DNA of 64,000 nt from Acidobacteriota bacterium (GCA_016184105.1 JACPDI010000032.1:19433-83432); one strand, 5' to 3'; numbered from the stretch's first letter, positions 51,175 through 60,232 are shown. The notes: generated from the sequence alone by a model not told the origin. A program made the numbers and translations.

Positions 51175-51585
51175 ATGTCGAAACGACCGAACGTCCAGAG
51201 CGCGCGCGAGCGGGCCGTCGAGCGCGACACCCAGCGCGCGCGGCGGGCGCGCGACGCCCGGCTGTCCGCCGAGCGCGGCCGGCGCCGCACCGCCACGACT
51301 CCCGAGCCGACGATCACGTGCGTTGGGCGCGGGCCGGTCGGCGGATCGATTCCGCGGACGGTGCAGGCGTGGATCGATCGCGAGGCGGCCGATCAGCTCC
51401 GCCGCTACGGCCGCATCGCGGCCGAGATGGAAACGCTCGCCCCGGCGCGCGAGCGCTGGGTGCGGGAGTTCTACGAGCGCATCACCGGCCCGCGCGGGTT
51501 CTCGGTTCACGCGGGCCAGCGGCGGACGATTGCCGCCGGCGAGCTGCCGGAGCGCCCGCGCCGGCCGTGGCGCGTGGTCTGGTAG
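51175..51585 (+). CDS. Small basic hypothetical protein
   Basis: A 136-residue protein with no recognised domain. The first 55 residues are strongly basic and probably helical or disordered (ARERAVERDTQRARRARDAR). The remainder (TVQAWIDREAADQLRRYGRI, PARERWVREFYERITGPRGF) is helical with a possible compact fold and ends RRPWRVVW. It may bind nucleic acid or act as a partner of the GntR regulator that starts 4 bp later. The ATG at 51175 follows GAGG by 8 bp; a GTG at 51157 is in frame. No paralogue is seen in the window. Confidence 0.65.
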   Translation: MSKRPNVQSARERAVERDTQRARRARDARLSAERGRRRTATTPEPTITCVGRGPVGGSIPRTVQAWIDREAADQLRRYGRIAAEMETLAPARERWVREFYERITGPRGFSVHAGQRRTIAAGELPERPRRPWRVVW

Positions 51586-51589
51586 CCCC

Positions 51590-52402
51590 ATGGCGCGCAA
51601 CCATTCGACCGGCGCGGAGCGCCAGCCGCGCTCCAAGGAGTTCTTCTCGTCCGAGGTCCCGCTCTACTACCAGCTCGCCGCGGTGCTGCGCGAGCAGATC
51701 CTCTCGGGACGGTTCGCCGCCGGCGACCGGATTCCCACCGAGGCGGAGCTGGTCGAGCACTACGGCGTCAGCCGGATCACCGTCCGCCAGGCGCTCTCAT
51801 CGCTCGAGCAGGAAGGCTTCGTGCAGCGCCAGGTCGGCCGCGGCACCTTCGTCCGGGAGCGCCGCACCTTCAGCGGCGAGCTGAAGGTCGAAGGATCGCT
51901 CGACGACCTGATCTCGATCGGCCAGTTCACGTCGGTGAAGCTGGTGGACCTGCGCACCGTGAAGGCCTCGGGTGCCGACGCGGAGGTGCTCGGCGTCGAG
52001 CCGGGAACGCCGCTGACGCGCTGCTCGCGTCTCCGGTACTGGCACAAGGACCCGTACTGCCACATCGTCGTCGATCTGCCGGCCGACGTCGGCCGCCGGC
52101 TCGCGCGCAGCGACTTCAAGGGGTCGATCCTCGGCGCGATCGAGAACAAGCTCGGGATCGGCATCCGCGATGCCCAGCAGACGGTGCGCGCGTCGCTGGC
52201 CGACGCGACGCTCGCGCGCATGCTCGAGACGCGGATCGGCGCGCCGCTGCTGGCGATCGATCGCGTGGTGGTGACCGACGAGGGAACGCCCATCGAGCAC
52301 GTGCGGACCCACTATCGCAGCGACATCTACTCGTTCGCCGTGCACCTGCATCGCGACCAGGGGCGCCACGTCTGGAACGCGAAGACGAAGCCGCGCGCCT
52401 GA
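51590..52402 (+). CDS. GntR-family regulator, HutC subfamily (UTRA effector domain)
   Basis: A 270-residue regulator. Residues about 20-95 form the GntR winged helix (SSEVPLYYQLAAVLREQILS, GDRIPTEAELVEHYGVSRIT, VRQALSSLEQEGFVQRQVGR, GTFV). Residues about 105-255 form a UTRA ligand-binding domain with the chorismate-lyase fold (CSRLRYWHKDPYCHIVVDLP, APLLAIDRVVVTDEGTPIEH). HutC-type regulators usually bind GT-N4-AC-type palindromes and are released by a pathway metabolite. The recurring GTTATNAC core upstream of nearly all island units fits, making this the best candidate for the island's common regulator. Start ATG at 51590, 4 bp after the hypothetical gene. Confidence 0.91.
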   Translation: MARNHSTGAERQPRSKEFFSSEVPLYYQLAAVLREQILSGRFAAGDRIPTEAELVEHYGVSRITVRQALSSLEQEGFVQRQVGRGTFVRERRTFSGELKVEGSLDDLISIGQFTSVKLVDLRTVKASGADAEVLGVEPGTPLTRCSRLRYWHKDPYCHIVVDLPADVGRRLARSDFKGSILGAIENKLGIGIRDAQQTVRASLADATLARMLETRIGAPLLAIDRVVVTDEGTPIEHVRTHYRSDIYSFAVHLHRDQGRHVWNAKTKPRA

Positions 52403-52422
52403 ACGGCCCCAGTGAGGCGACC

Positions 52423-53919
52423 ATGACCCAGGATTCTGCCCGCCCGTTCGACACACTCATCCGCAACGTCCGCCTCGTGCGCCCGCGCGTGCCCGCCGTG
52501 GAGACGGTGGACATCGGGATTCACGACGGCCGGTTCAGCCGCATCGCGCCCGGCCTGGCCCCGGGGCAGGCCGCCCGGGTGATCGACGGCGGCGGCCTGC
52601 TGGCGTTTCCCGGCGTGATCGACGCCCACATGCACGTCGGGATCTACCAGCCGCTCGCCAAGGACGCCCCCACCGAGAGCCGGTCGGCTGCGACGGGCGG
52701 GGTCACGACCAGCCTCAATTACATGCGGACGGGGCAGTACTACTTGAACAAAGGGGGGTCGTACCGAGACTTCTTCCCCGAGGTGCTCGGGATCTCGGAC
52801 GAGCGGTTCTACGTCGACTACGGGTACCACATCGCGCCGATCGCGGCCAGCCACATCGACGAGATGGAGTGGCTGTTCACCGAACACGGCGTCTCCTCGT
52901 TCAAGATTTTCATGTTCTACGGCGGCTACGGGCTGCACGGCCGGTCCAGCTCGCAGCAGCAGTTCCTCATGATTGGCGACGAGGATCGGTACGACCTCGC
53001 GCACTTCGAGTTCATCATGCGGCGCTTGACGCAGATGATGCGCGAGCACCCGGCGGCGCGGGAGCATTTGAGCGTCAGCCTGCACTGCGAGACGGCGGAC
53101 ATCCTGAACGCGTATACGCAGATCGTCGAGCGCGAGGGACGGCTCGCCGGGCTGCGCGCGTACCACGCCGCCCGCCCCCCGCATTCCGAGGGGCTCGCGA
53201 TCACGATCGCCTCATACCTGGCGCATGAGACGGAGTGCGCCAACATCAATCTGCTGCACCTCTCCTCGCGCAAGGCGGTGGAGGCGGCGCTCGCGATGGA
53301 GCAGGCGTTCCCGCACGTGAACTTCCGGCGCGAGGTCACCATCGGGCACCTGCTGCTGGACGTGGACGCGCCGGCGGCGGTGAAGGCGAAGGTGAACCCG
53401 CCGATCCGCCCGCGCGAAGACGTCGAGTACCTGTGGTCGGCGCTGCTCGACGGCCGCATCGACTGGGTGGTCAGCGACCACGCGTGCTGCTCGGCCGAAC
53501 AGAAGTGGGATGCCAGCCAGCCGAACAACATCTGGCCCGCGAAGTCCGGGTTCGGTGGCACGGAGTACCTGCTCGCCGGCCTCGTGAGCGAGGGGCAGAA
53601 GCGCGGGCTGCCGTACCACCGCATCGCGGAGCTGCTCTGCTGGAACCCGGCGCAGCGCTTCGGCCTGCCTCGCAAGGGCGACGTCGCGCCGGGTTTCGAT
53701 GCGGACCTGGTGCTCGTCGATCCGGCGGAGCACCACACCGTGCGCGCCGCCGACTCGCCGTCGCAGCAGGGCTACACGCCGTTCGAGGGACAGACGCTGA
53801 CGGGTCGCGTGAAGCGGACGCTGCTGCGCGGCGAAGAGATCTACGACGGCCGCGCGGTGGTCGGCCCCCCGCGCGGCCGGTACGTGCCGCGATCGGTGGC
53901 GGCACCGGCCGTCGTCTAA
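52423..53919 (+). CDS. Hydantoinase/dihydropyrimidinase-like cyclic amidohydrolase
   Basis: A 498-residue cyclic amidohydrolase. Metal-site motifs: FPGVIDAHMHVG (HxH), FKIFMFYGG (Lys that is carboxylated to bridge the metals), LSVSLHCETADI and INLLHLSSRKAVEAALAM (His ligands) and WVVSDHACCS (Asp). The end, LVLVDPAEHHTVRAADSPSQ and FEGQTLTGRVKRTLLRGEEI, is typical of dihydropyrimidinase/hydantoinase. It should hydrolyse a cyclic imide or ureide in the cytosol. Together with the ATP-dependent HyuAB and the carbamoylsarcosine-amidase-like protein it points to a ring containing amide nitrogen. It lies 20 bp after the GntR gene. Confidence 0.91.
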   Translation: MTQDSARPFDTLIRNVRLVRPRVPAVETVDIGIHDGRFSRIAPGLAPGQAARVIDGGGLLAFPGVIDAHMHVGIYQPLAKDAPTESRSAATGGVTTSLNYMRTGQYYLNKGGSYRDFFPEVLGISDERFYVDYGYHIAPIAASHIDEMEWLFTEHGVSSFKIFMFYGGYGLHGRSSSQQQFLMIGDEDRYDLAHFEFIMRRLTQMMREHPAAREHLSVSLHCETADILNAYTQIVEREGRLAGLRAYHAARPPHSEGLAITIASYLAHETECANINLLHLSSRKAVEAALAMEQAFPHVNFRREVTIGHLLLDVDAPAAVKAKVNPPIRPREDVEYLWSALLDGRIDWVVSDHACCSAEQKWDASQPNNIWPAKSGFGGTEYLLAGLVSEGQKRGLPYHRIAELLCWNPAQRFGLPRKGDVAPGFDADLVLVDPAEHHTVRAADSPSQQGYTPFEGQTLTGRVKRTLLRGEEIYDGRAVVGPPRGRYVPRSVAAPAVV

Positions 53920-53951
53920 CCGCGCCGTAGCGGCGCCCCCCAGGAGCGGCC

Positions 53952-55196
53952 ATGCGCGTGTTCTACGGCTGGGTGATCGCCGCGTGCGCCTTCTGCACGC
54001 TGCTGGTGACCAACGGCCTGATCATCACCGGAATCAACGCCTTCGATGCCTCGCTGCTCGCCGAGTTCGGCTGGTCCCGCGGCGGCCTGAAGTTCCGCGA
54101 CCTGCTGACGTTCATCGCGGCGGGCCTGCTGGCCCCGGTCGGCGGCGCGCTCTCCGATCGCTTCGGTGTCCGGCGGATGATGCTCACCGGCGCCGCGCTG
54201 CTCGCGGTCTGCCTGTGGGCGTACTCGCACATCCACTCGGCGGCCGGCATGTACGCCGTGCACGTGCTGTTCGCGGTCGTGCTGGTGACCTGCGGCCTCA
54301 TGGTGTGCGTGCTGCTCACGTCGCACTGGTTCGTGGCGGCACGCGGAACGGCGCTCGGCTTCGTCATCATCGGCACCAGCCTGGGCGGCGTCGTCTTCCC
54401 GGTGCTCAACACGGTCGTGATCGCCGCCTACGGGTGGCGCACCGCCATGCAGCTGCTCATCGCGGCGCCGCTCCTGCTGTGGGTGGCCATCGCCGCCCTC
54501 GTACGGGACTCCCCCGCCGACAAGGGGCTGCAGCCGTACGGGGCCGGACGCGCGGTTCCGGCGGCGGGCACGACCCGCCGGCAGCCTGAGCGCAGCGTGC
54601 CGTACGGCCAGGCGCTCCGGACCACCACGTTCTGGGCGCTTGCCGTGACGGCGATGTCGACCTTCTACGCCATCCTGGCGACGCAGGCGCACCTGATTCT
54701 GTACCTCCGGAGCCTGGGCGCGAGCCCCGTGAAGGCGGCCTCGGGGCTGAGCACGCTGTTCGTGATGGGGATGATCGGCAAGTTCCTGTTCGGGATGCTC
54801 GCCGACCTGTACGACAAGCAGCGCGTGCTGCAGGTGAACCTGCTGGTCATGTGGATCGGCGGCCTGGCGCTCGCGTCGATGTCGCCGGGCGCGGTCTGGT
54901 TCGCGATCGCGCTGTTCGGCCTCGGCTGGGGCGGGATCTACACGCTGCTCCAGGTCATCACGATGACCGCCTTCGGCCTCGCCGCCGGCGGCAAGATCCT
55001 CGGCACCATCACCGTGCTCGACGCCATCGGCGGCGGGCTCGGGATCTGGCTCACGGGACTGCTGTACGACCGCACCGGCTCCTACGCTTCCGCGTTTGCC
55101 ATCGTCGCCGGCCTGATCACGCTGGCGGCGGGGGCGTCCACCCTCGTGAACGTCGGCCTCGGCGCGGACGGCAGACCGGCGATCAGCGAGACCTGA
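53952..55196 (+). CDS. MFS transporter, oxalate/formate or monocarboxylate-like
   Basis: A 414-residue major-facilitator protein with 12 predicted helices. The opening FYGWVIAACAFCTLLVTNGL and LSDRFGVRRMMLTGAALLAV (loop 2-3 signature) are characteristic of the OFA/monocarboxylate branch. The large cytosolic loop between helices 6 and 7 carries AAGTTRRQPERSVPYGQALR. It is the last gene of the plus-strand operon and is separate from the MFS at 35205, so the island can move two compounds or one compound in both directions. Substrate unknown; an organic anion is likely. Confidence 0.88.
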   Translation: MRVFYGWVIAACAFCTLLVTNGLIITGINAFDASLLAEFGWSRGGLKFRDLLTFIAAGLLAPVGGALSDRFGVRRMMLTGAALLAVCLWAYSHIHSAAGMYAVHVLFAVVLVTCGLMVCVLLTSHWFVAARGTALGFVIIGTSLGGVVFPVLNTVVIAAYGWRTAMQLLIAAPLLLWVAIAALVRDSPADKGLQPYGAGRAVPAAGTTRRQPERSVPYGQALRTTTFWALAVTAMSTFYAILATQAHLILYLRSLGASPVKAASGLSTLFVMGMIGKFLFGMLADLYDKQRVLQVNLLVMWIGGLALASMSPGAVWFAIALFGLGWGGIYTLLQVITMTAFGLAAGGKILGTITVLDAIGGGLGIWLTGLLYDRTGSYASAFAIVAGLITLAAGASTLVNVGLGADGRPAISET

Positions 55197-55222
55197 GCGC
55201 GCCGGCGGCCGCCCGGGCCGAC

Positions 55223-55243
55223 TTGTTGATATTGTTATGTCTT
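55223..55243 (+). promoter_or_regulatory. Operator-like element, site g
   Basis: TTGTTATGTCTT (55232-55243) preceded by TTGTTGATA at 55223. The left half-site is conserved, the right half is poor. It lies 30 bp before the start of the flavin-oxidase operon and after the MFS stop, marking a new transcription unit on the same strand. Confidence 0.5.
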
Positions 55244-55272
55244 TATGTCAATCTACCCCGGGAGGTCCCCCC

Positions 55273-56865
55273 GTGCCTGAAACACTCGCCAGCCTGCCCG
55301 ATACGCTGCGCCACGATCTCGTCAAGACGATCGGCGCGGCCCACGTGCTCGTCGACGAGGAGACGCGCGCGTTCTTTTCGCAGGACATCGGCCGCGCGGC
55401 CGACGTCCCGGCCGCCGCGGTCGTGCAGCCGGGCACCGTCGAGGAACTCTGCGCCGTCGTCGCGTCGACGACCGGCGCCGGGTTCGCGGTGATCCCGCGC
55501 GGTGGCGGAGCCTCCTACACCGGCGGCTACCTCCCGGAACGCCCGAACGCCGTCATCGTCGACACGCGCCGGCTCGCGCGCGTCACCACGATCAGCCCCG
55601 AGGACATGTACGTCACCGTGGAGTGCGGCATGACCTGGAAGGGCATGGCCGATGCGCTGCGCCCTTCCGGCCTGCGAACCCCGTTCTGGGGCCCGCTCTC
55701 GGGGGCGTTTGCCACGATCGGCGGCAGCCTCTCGCAGAATTCGATCCTCTGGGGATCGGCGCGCTACGGCGTGTCGGCCGACAGCGTGCTCTCGCTCGAC
55801 GTGGTGCTCGCCGATGGGACGCTGCTGCGCACCGGCTCGGCGGCCGTCCGGACGTCCTCCCCGTACTTCCGGTACTACGGGCCGGACCTCACCGGTCTTT
55901 TCCTCGGCGACACGGGGGCGCTCGGCATCAAGGCGCGCGCGACGATGCGGCTCATGCGGCTGCCGGCCGCCGTGCAGACGGCATCCTTCAGCTTCGAGAC
56001 GCACGACGACCTCGTCGGCGCGATGGCGGAGATCGCGCGCGAGGGGATCGCGACCGAGTGTTTCGGCATGGACCCCTCGCTCCAGCGGCAGCGCATGAAG
56101 CGCGCGAGCCTGGCGAAGGATCTCAATGCGCTCAAGGGCGTGGTCACCTCCGCGCGCAACCTGGCCGAGGGGGTCAAGGAAGCGGCCAAGGTGGCGCTGG
56201 CGGGCCGTCGCTTCCTCGACAACGTTCCGTACTCCATGCACGTCTGCACCGAGGCGCGGGACCAGGCCGGGGCCGACGCCGCGCTGCGCGACATCCGCCG
56301 GATCGCGGCCGAACGCCGCGGGCGCGAAGTCGAGAACACGATTCCGAAAGTGATGCGCGGCGAGCCGTTCATGGGGATGCTGTCGGGCATCGGGCCCGAA
56401 GGCGAGCGGTGGCTTCCCGTCCATGCCGTGCTGCCACTCTCGCAGGCGGCGGCCACCTGGTCGGCCGTCAAGGCGCTGCTCGAGCGGCACGCCGACGCCT
56501 TCGCGCAGCACGGCATCGTGGTCGGCGTGCTGACGGCGATTGTCGCGCCCAGCGCGTTCGTCCTGGAGCCGGTGTTCTACTGGCCGGCGCCGCGGACGCT
56601 GTACTACGAGAAGGTGTTCGACCGCGCGACGCTCGCGCGTTTCACCGACTTCCCCCCCAACCCCGAGGGGGAGGCGCTGGTTTTCGACGTGCGCGGGAAG
56701 CTGAAGGAGCTGTTCCTCCAGCGCGGCGCGACCCACCTGCAGATCGGGAAGACGTATCCGTACCACGAGGGGCTCCGGCCGGAAGCGTGGGCGCTCGTGA
56801 ACGCCGTGAAGAACGCGGTGGATCCGCGGCACCTCGTCAACCCGGGCAGCCTCGGCCTTGCGTGA
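55273..56865 (+). CDS. VAO/PCMH-family FAD-linked oxidase, copy 1
   Basis: A 530-residue FAD enzyme. The PCMH FAD-binding domain is visible as VIPRGGGASYTGGYLPERPN, VTVECGMTWKGMADALRPSG and FATIGGSLSQNSILWGSARY. The C-terminal substrate domain contains RGEPFMGMLSGIGPEGERWL, FVLEPVFYWPAPRTLYYEKV and the closing VDPRHLVNPGSLGL. Length and the C-terminal pattern fit the 4-cresol dehydrogenase/vanillyl-alcohol oxidase/eugenol group or 2-hydroxyacid dehydrogenases. It would oxidise a C-H or C-OH next to a ring or carboxylate. GTG at 55273 with GGGAGG 7 bp before it is preferred to the ATG at 55237, which overlaps the operator. A close paralogue follows at 58655. Confidence 0.89.
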   Translation: MPETLASLPDTLRHDLVKTIGAAHVLVDEETRAFFSQDIGRAADVPAAAVVQPGTVEELCAVVASTTGAGFAVIPRGGGASYTGGYLPERPNAVIVDTRRLARVTTISPEDMYVTVECGMTWKGMADALRPSGLRTPFWGPLSGAFATIGGSLSQNSILWGSARYGVSADSVLSLDVVLADGTLLRTGSAAVRTSSPYFRYYGPDLTGLFLGDTGALGIKARATMRLMRLPAAVQTASFSFETHDDLVGAMAEIAREGIATECFGMDPSLQRQRMKRASLAKDLNALKGVVTSARNLAEGVKEAAKVALAGRRFLDNVPYSMHVCTEARDQAGADAALRDIRRIAAERRGREVENTIPKVMRGEPFMGMLSGIGPEGERWLPVHAVLPLSQAAATWSAVKALLERHADAFAQHGIVVGVLTAIVAPSAFVLEPVFYWPAPRTLYYEKVFDRATLARFTDFPPNPEGEALVFDVRGKLKELFLQRGATHLQIGKTYPYHEGLRPEAWALVNAVKNAVDPRHLVNPGSLGLA

Positions 56866-56874
56866 GGAGAGCTG

Positions 56875-57654
56875 ACGAGATCGTTCTGCCGGACCGAGCT
56901 CGGACAGGCGCACTACGCGACGGCCGGCCCCGCCGCCGGGCCGCCGCTCGTGTTGCTGCATCAAACGCCCCGCTCGATCGATGAATTCGCCGAGCTGATA
57001 CCGCTCCTGGCTCCCACCGCGCGGGTCATCGCCATCGACACACCGGGATACGGCTGTTCCGATCGCGTCGCCGGCGCCCCGTCAATCGCCGACTACGCCC
57101 GGGCGGTCCTCGCCGTGCTCGATCGCGAAGGCGTTCAGCGGGCGCACGTCTTCGGCCATCACACCGGCGGGGTCACGGCGGTGGAACTGGCCGCCGCCGC
57201 CCCTGAACGCGTCGCGTCGGTGGCGCTGTCCGGCCCGATCTATCTCGACGAGAGCGGGCGCGCGGCGCTGCGGCCGCTGTTCAAGCAGTGGCACGCGCAG
57301 GCGGATGGCGCGCACCTGATCGACAAGTGGCAGAAGATGTCCGGCTGGACGACGCGCGACCCGGGGTTCGTGCAGCGCCTCGTGCTCGACGTCTTCCGCG
57401 CGGGCGAGACGAGCGAGCAGGGACACTTCGCCGCGGCGGCGTACCGGATGGAAGACCGGCTGCCGCTGGCGCACTGCCCGGCGCTGCTGGTCTACGGCAC
57501 GCATGATCCGTTCGCGAGCCCGGCCAACGCCGGCACGTTCGCCGCCTCCTTCCGCCCCTGCCGCACCGTCACGGTCGAAGCGGGGATCTTCCTGCCGAAC
57601 GAGGCGGCGGAGGCGCTGGCGCCGGAGCTGCTCTCGCTCGTGACGACGGCCTGA
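56875..57654 (+). CDS. Alpha/beta-hydrolase-fold protein with unusual nucleophile elbow
   Basis: About 259 residues of an alpha/beta-hydrolase. The first strands are read upstream of any normal start codon (CRTELGQAHYATAGPAAGPP), then LVLLHQTPRSIDEFAELI (oxyanion region), VIAIDTPGYGCSD, HVFGHHTGGVTAVELA, YGTHDPFASP (acid) and a C-terminal region without a clear catalytic His. The elbow reads GHHTG, where a catalytic Ser would be expected, so a normal esterase mechanism is doubtful. The only start that keeps the full fold is a non-standard one: ACG at 56875, 5 bp after GAGGAG. The first standard codon, GTG at 56950, cuts off the first strands. It is probably translated by coupling to the oxidase stop at 56865. 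Confidence 0.75.
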   Translation, partial: TRSFCRTELGQAHYATAGPAAGPPLVLLHQTPRSIDEFAELIPLLAPTARVIAIDTPGYGCSDRVAGAPSIADYARAVLAVLDREGVQRAHVFGHHTGGVTAVELAAAAPERVASVALSGPIYLDESGRAALRPLFKQWHAQADGAHLIDKWQKMSGWTTRDPGFVQRLVLDVFRAGETSEQGHFAAAAYRMEDRLPLAHCPALLVYGTHDPFASPANAGTFAASFRPCRTVTVEAGIFLPNEAAEALAPELLSLVTTA

Positions 57655-57695
57655 AGCGCGAATCGAATTTTCGCACCGTACGGGAGAACGTGCAC

Positions 57696-58658
57696 ATGTG
57701 GGTCAGCGAGATCCGGTACGCAACGATCGGCTGCTCGGACCTGGAGGCGTCGCTCCGGTTCTGGCGGGATGTCGTCGGGTTCGAGCTGCTCTCGCGCACG
57801 CCGGCCGGCGGCGCCGGCCTGGAGCGCGCGTGGGGGCTCGAGCCGGGAACGGGCGCCGAGGTCGCCGTTTTGCGATACGCCGGCATCGCGACCGGGCAGC
57901 TGCGGCTCGTGCAGTTCACGACGCGCAGCGGCGTGCACGTTCGCACGCGCGCCGACGACCCCTGGGCGATCGGTATCGGCGCCCTCGACTGCAACGTGCG
58001 GGATCCCGAGGGGACGTTCCGCCGCCTGCGCGACGCCGGATATGAATCCGAGGCGCCGCATCCGCACTATTACGTGATCGATGGGCTCGAGCAGTCGGAG
58101 GTCGTGTTCCGCACTCCCGACCACGTCAACCTGGTGCTGGTCGGCGCGATGAACTACCCGCCCGCGATGGCGCGGCCGAATCTGCCCGGCGACTTCAGCG
58201 CTCTGACCGTGGTGTCGCAGTTCGTTCGCGACATCGACGCCAGCGCGAAGTTCTACGGCGACGGGCTCGGGCTCGAACTCGCGTTCGATGCGTGGGTGGA
58301 CGACCGCACGCGGCCGCTGATCAATGCGATGGTCGGCATCCCCGCGCACGCCGATCTGCGGCTGGCGGCGTACCGCACGCCGGGTGAGCCGGACGGCAAG
58401 ACGCTGCTGCTGCAAACCAAGGGCATTCCCGTTACGAGCATCGCAGATCGCATGCGCCCGCCGCACCTGGGCGTCGTGATGTTGAGCCACGCCACCGACG
58501 ATCTCGACGGCCTGCGGCTGCGGCTGCGGCAGATCGGCGGAACCCCGGTGACCGTGCCGGGCCTCGTTCCGGGCGCCGGCGGGTCCGTGCGCAGCTTCCT
58601 GGCGCGCGCGCCGGGCGGAACGATGCTCGAGTTCTACGAGGAGGCGCGCGAGCAATGA
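57696..58658 (+). CDS. Two-domain VOC protein, copy 3
   Basis: A 320-residue protein with two VOC domains. The first opens SEIRYATIGCSDLEASLRFW and the second LTVVSQFVRDIDASAKFYGD; the position of the usual first metal His is Thr in one and Gln or Val in the other. The domains end HVNLVLVGAMN and GGTMLEFYEEA, the latter with a possible Glu ligand. The SRTPAGGAGLERAWGLEPGT insertion is shared with the other island VOC proteins. ATG at 57696 lies 9 bp after GGGAG; GTG at 57690 is the alternative. Its stop overlaps the start of the second flavin oxidase (ATGA), so the VOC protein and the oxidase are made together and may act on the same intermediate. Confidence 0.83.
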   Translation: MWVSEIRYATIGCSDLEASLRFWRDVVGFELLSRTPAGGAGLERAWGLEPGTGAEVAVLRYAGIATGQLRLVQFTTRSGVHVRTRADDPWAIGIGALDCNVRDPEGTFRRLRDAGYESEAPHPHYYVIDGLEQSEVVFRTPDHVNLVLVGAMNYPPAMARPNLPGDFSALTVVSQFVRDIDASAKFYGDGLGLELAFDAWVDDRTRPLINAMVGIPAHADLRLAAYRTPGEPDGKTLLLQTKGIPVTSIADRMRPPHLGVVMLSHATDDLDGLRLRLRQIGGTPVTVPGLVPGAGGSVRSFLARAPGGTMLEFYEEAREQ

Positions 58659-60217
58659 CGGACCTGATCGCGGCGCTTCAAGCGATTGTGGGCGAGCCCT
58701 ACGTGCTCACCGATCCGGCGGAGCGCGCCTTCCACTCCATGGACGCGTTCTGGACCGGCGAGACGGCGGCGGCGGTGGCCAGGCCCGGCACCGTCGCTGA
58801 ACTCTCCGAGATCGTCCGGGTGGCGACCGGCGCGGGATACACCGTGATCCCGCGCGGCGGCGGGCTGTCCTACACCCGCGGCTACGTGCCGGTCGAACGC
58901 AAGACGGTGATGATCGACATGCGGCGCATCAACCGGGTCACCGAGATCGACGCCGAGGACATGACGGTCACGGTGGAGGCCGGCTGCACGTGGAACGAGC
59001 TGCGGAACGCGCTGCGCCCGCACGGGCTGCGGACGCCGTACTTCGGCCCGATGTCGGGACTCGTGGCGACAATCGGCGGCACGCTCTCGAACAACTCGAT
59101 GTTCTACGGATCGGGCGTCTACGGAACGGTTGCCGACAGCGTGCTCGGATTGACGGTCGTGCTCGCCGATGGGCGCGTGCTCGCGACCGGCTCGGGAGCC
59201 ACTCACGGCCACGATCCGTTCCACCGCCATTACGGCCCCGATCTGACCGGCCTGTTCCTGTCGGATTGCGGCGCGCTTGCGATCAAAGCTGCGGCGGCGC
59301 TCAAGGTCATTCGCGAGCCCGCGGTGACCGCGTTCGCCTCGTTCGCGTTCGACGACTTCGAGCCCATGTTCGAGGCGCAGTCGGAAATCGCACGCCAGCG
59401 TCTCGCCGCCGAATGCTTCGGCCTCGACCCGTTCCTCAACAGCCACATGACAGACCCGGGATCGACGGGCGAGGCGCTGCGCGTTCTCGGGCGCGTCGCG
59501 CGCGCCGGGCGTTCGCTGGCGGCGGGCGCGAGGGACGCGGCGCGCATCGTGTTCGCAGGACGGCGGTTCATGGAAGGCGTCGCGTGGTCGCTGCACGTCA
59601 CGGTCGAGGGGCGCAGCCAAGCCGCGGTCGCCGCGGACATGTCGACGGTCCGGCGGATTGCGGGGCGAGCGGGTCGGCGGATCGCCGCAACGCTTCCCGC
59701 GGTGATCCGCGCCACGCCGTTCCAGCCGGTGGGGCCGTTTCTCGTCGGGCGCAACGGCGAGCGGTGGGTGCCGATTCACGCGTGCCTGCCGCTGTCGAAG
59801 GTGCCGCGCGCGTACGCGCTCATGCGCGAGGTCTTCGTGCGGCACGCCGATAGGTTGGAGCAGTTCCACATCGCCACGTCGCTCCTGACCGCGGTGGCCG
59901 GCACCGAGTTCATCTTCGAGCCGGCGTTCTACTATCCCGACGCGCTGACCCCGTATCACCTGCGTTACCTGGACCCGGCCGATGCGGCGCGCTACGCCGC
60001 GCATCCGCGCGTCGAAGGGGCGAACGACGCGGTCATCGCGCTGCTGAACGAGCTGAAGAGCGCATTCCTCGAACTGGGCGCCGTCCACCAACAGATCGGC
60101 AAGTTCTATCCGTATCGCGACAGCCTCGATCCCACGCCGCGGGCGGTGGTCGCCGACCTCAAACACCTGCTCGATCCACGCGGGCTGATGAATCCCGGCG
60201 CGCTGGGCTTGCGCTGA
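58655..60217 (+). CDS. VAO/PCMH-family FAD-linked oxidase, copy 2
   Basis: A 520-residue paralogue of the oxidase at 55273. FAD-domain segments: VIPRGGGLSYTRGYVPVERK, VTVEAGCTWNELRNALRPHG and VATIGGTLSNNSMFYGSGVY. C-terminal segments: TEFIFEPAFYYPDALTPYHL, VHQQIGKFYPYRDSLDP and LLDPRGLMNPGALGL. The two proteins share all landmark positions but differ in substrate-domain loops (HDPFHRHYGPDLTGL against SSPYFRYYGPDLTGL), suggesting related substrates or a heteromeric enzyme. It is coupled to the VOC gene before it, and followed 15 bp later by another VOC gene. No covalent-FAD residue can be named with confidence. Confidence 0.89.
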   Translation: MTDLIAALQAIVGEPYVLTDPAERAFHSMDAFWTGETAAAVARPGTVAELSEIVRVATGAGYTVIPRGGGLSYTRGYVPVERKTVMIDMRRINRVTEIDAEDMTVTVEAGCTWNELRNALRPHGLRTPYFGPMSGLVATIGGTLSNNSMFYGSGVYGTVADSVLGLTVVLADGRVLATGSGATHGHDPFHRHYGPDLTGLFLSDCGALAIKAAAALKVIREPAVTAFASFAFDDFEPMFEAQSEIARQRLAAECFGLDPFLNSHMTDPGSTGEALRVLGRVARAGRSLAAGARDAARIVFAGRRFMEGVAWSLHVTVEGRSQAAVAADMSTVRRIAGRAGRRIAATLPAVIRATPFQPVGPFLVGRNGERWVPIHACLPLSKVPRAYALMREVFVRHADRLEQFHIATSLLTAVAGTEFIFEPAFYYPDALTPYHLRYLDPADAARYAAHPRVEGANDAVIALLNELKSAFLELGAVHQQIGKFYPYRDSLDPTPRAVVADLKHLLDPRGLMNPGALGLR

Positions 60218-60232
60218 GAGGCTGGGAAGAAG

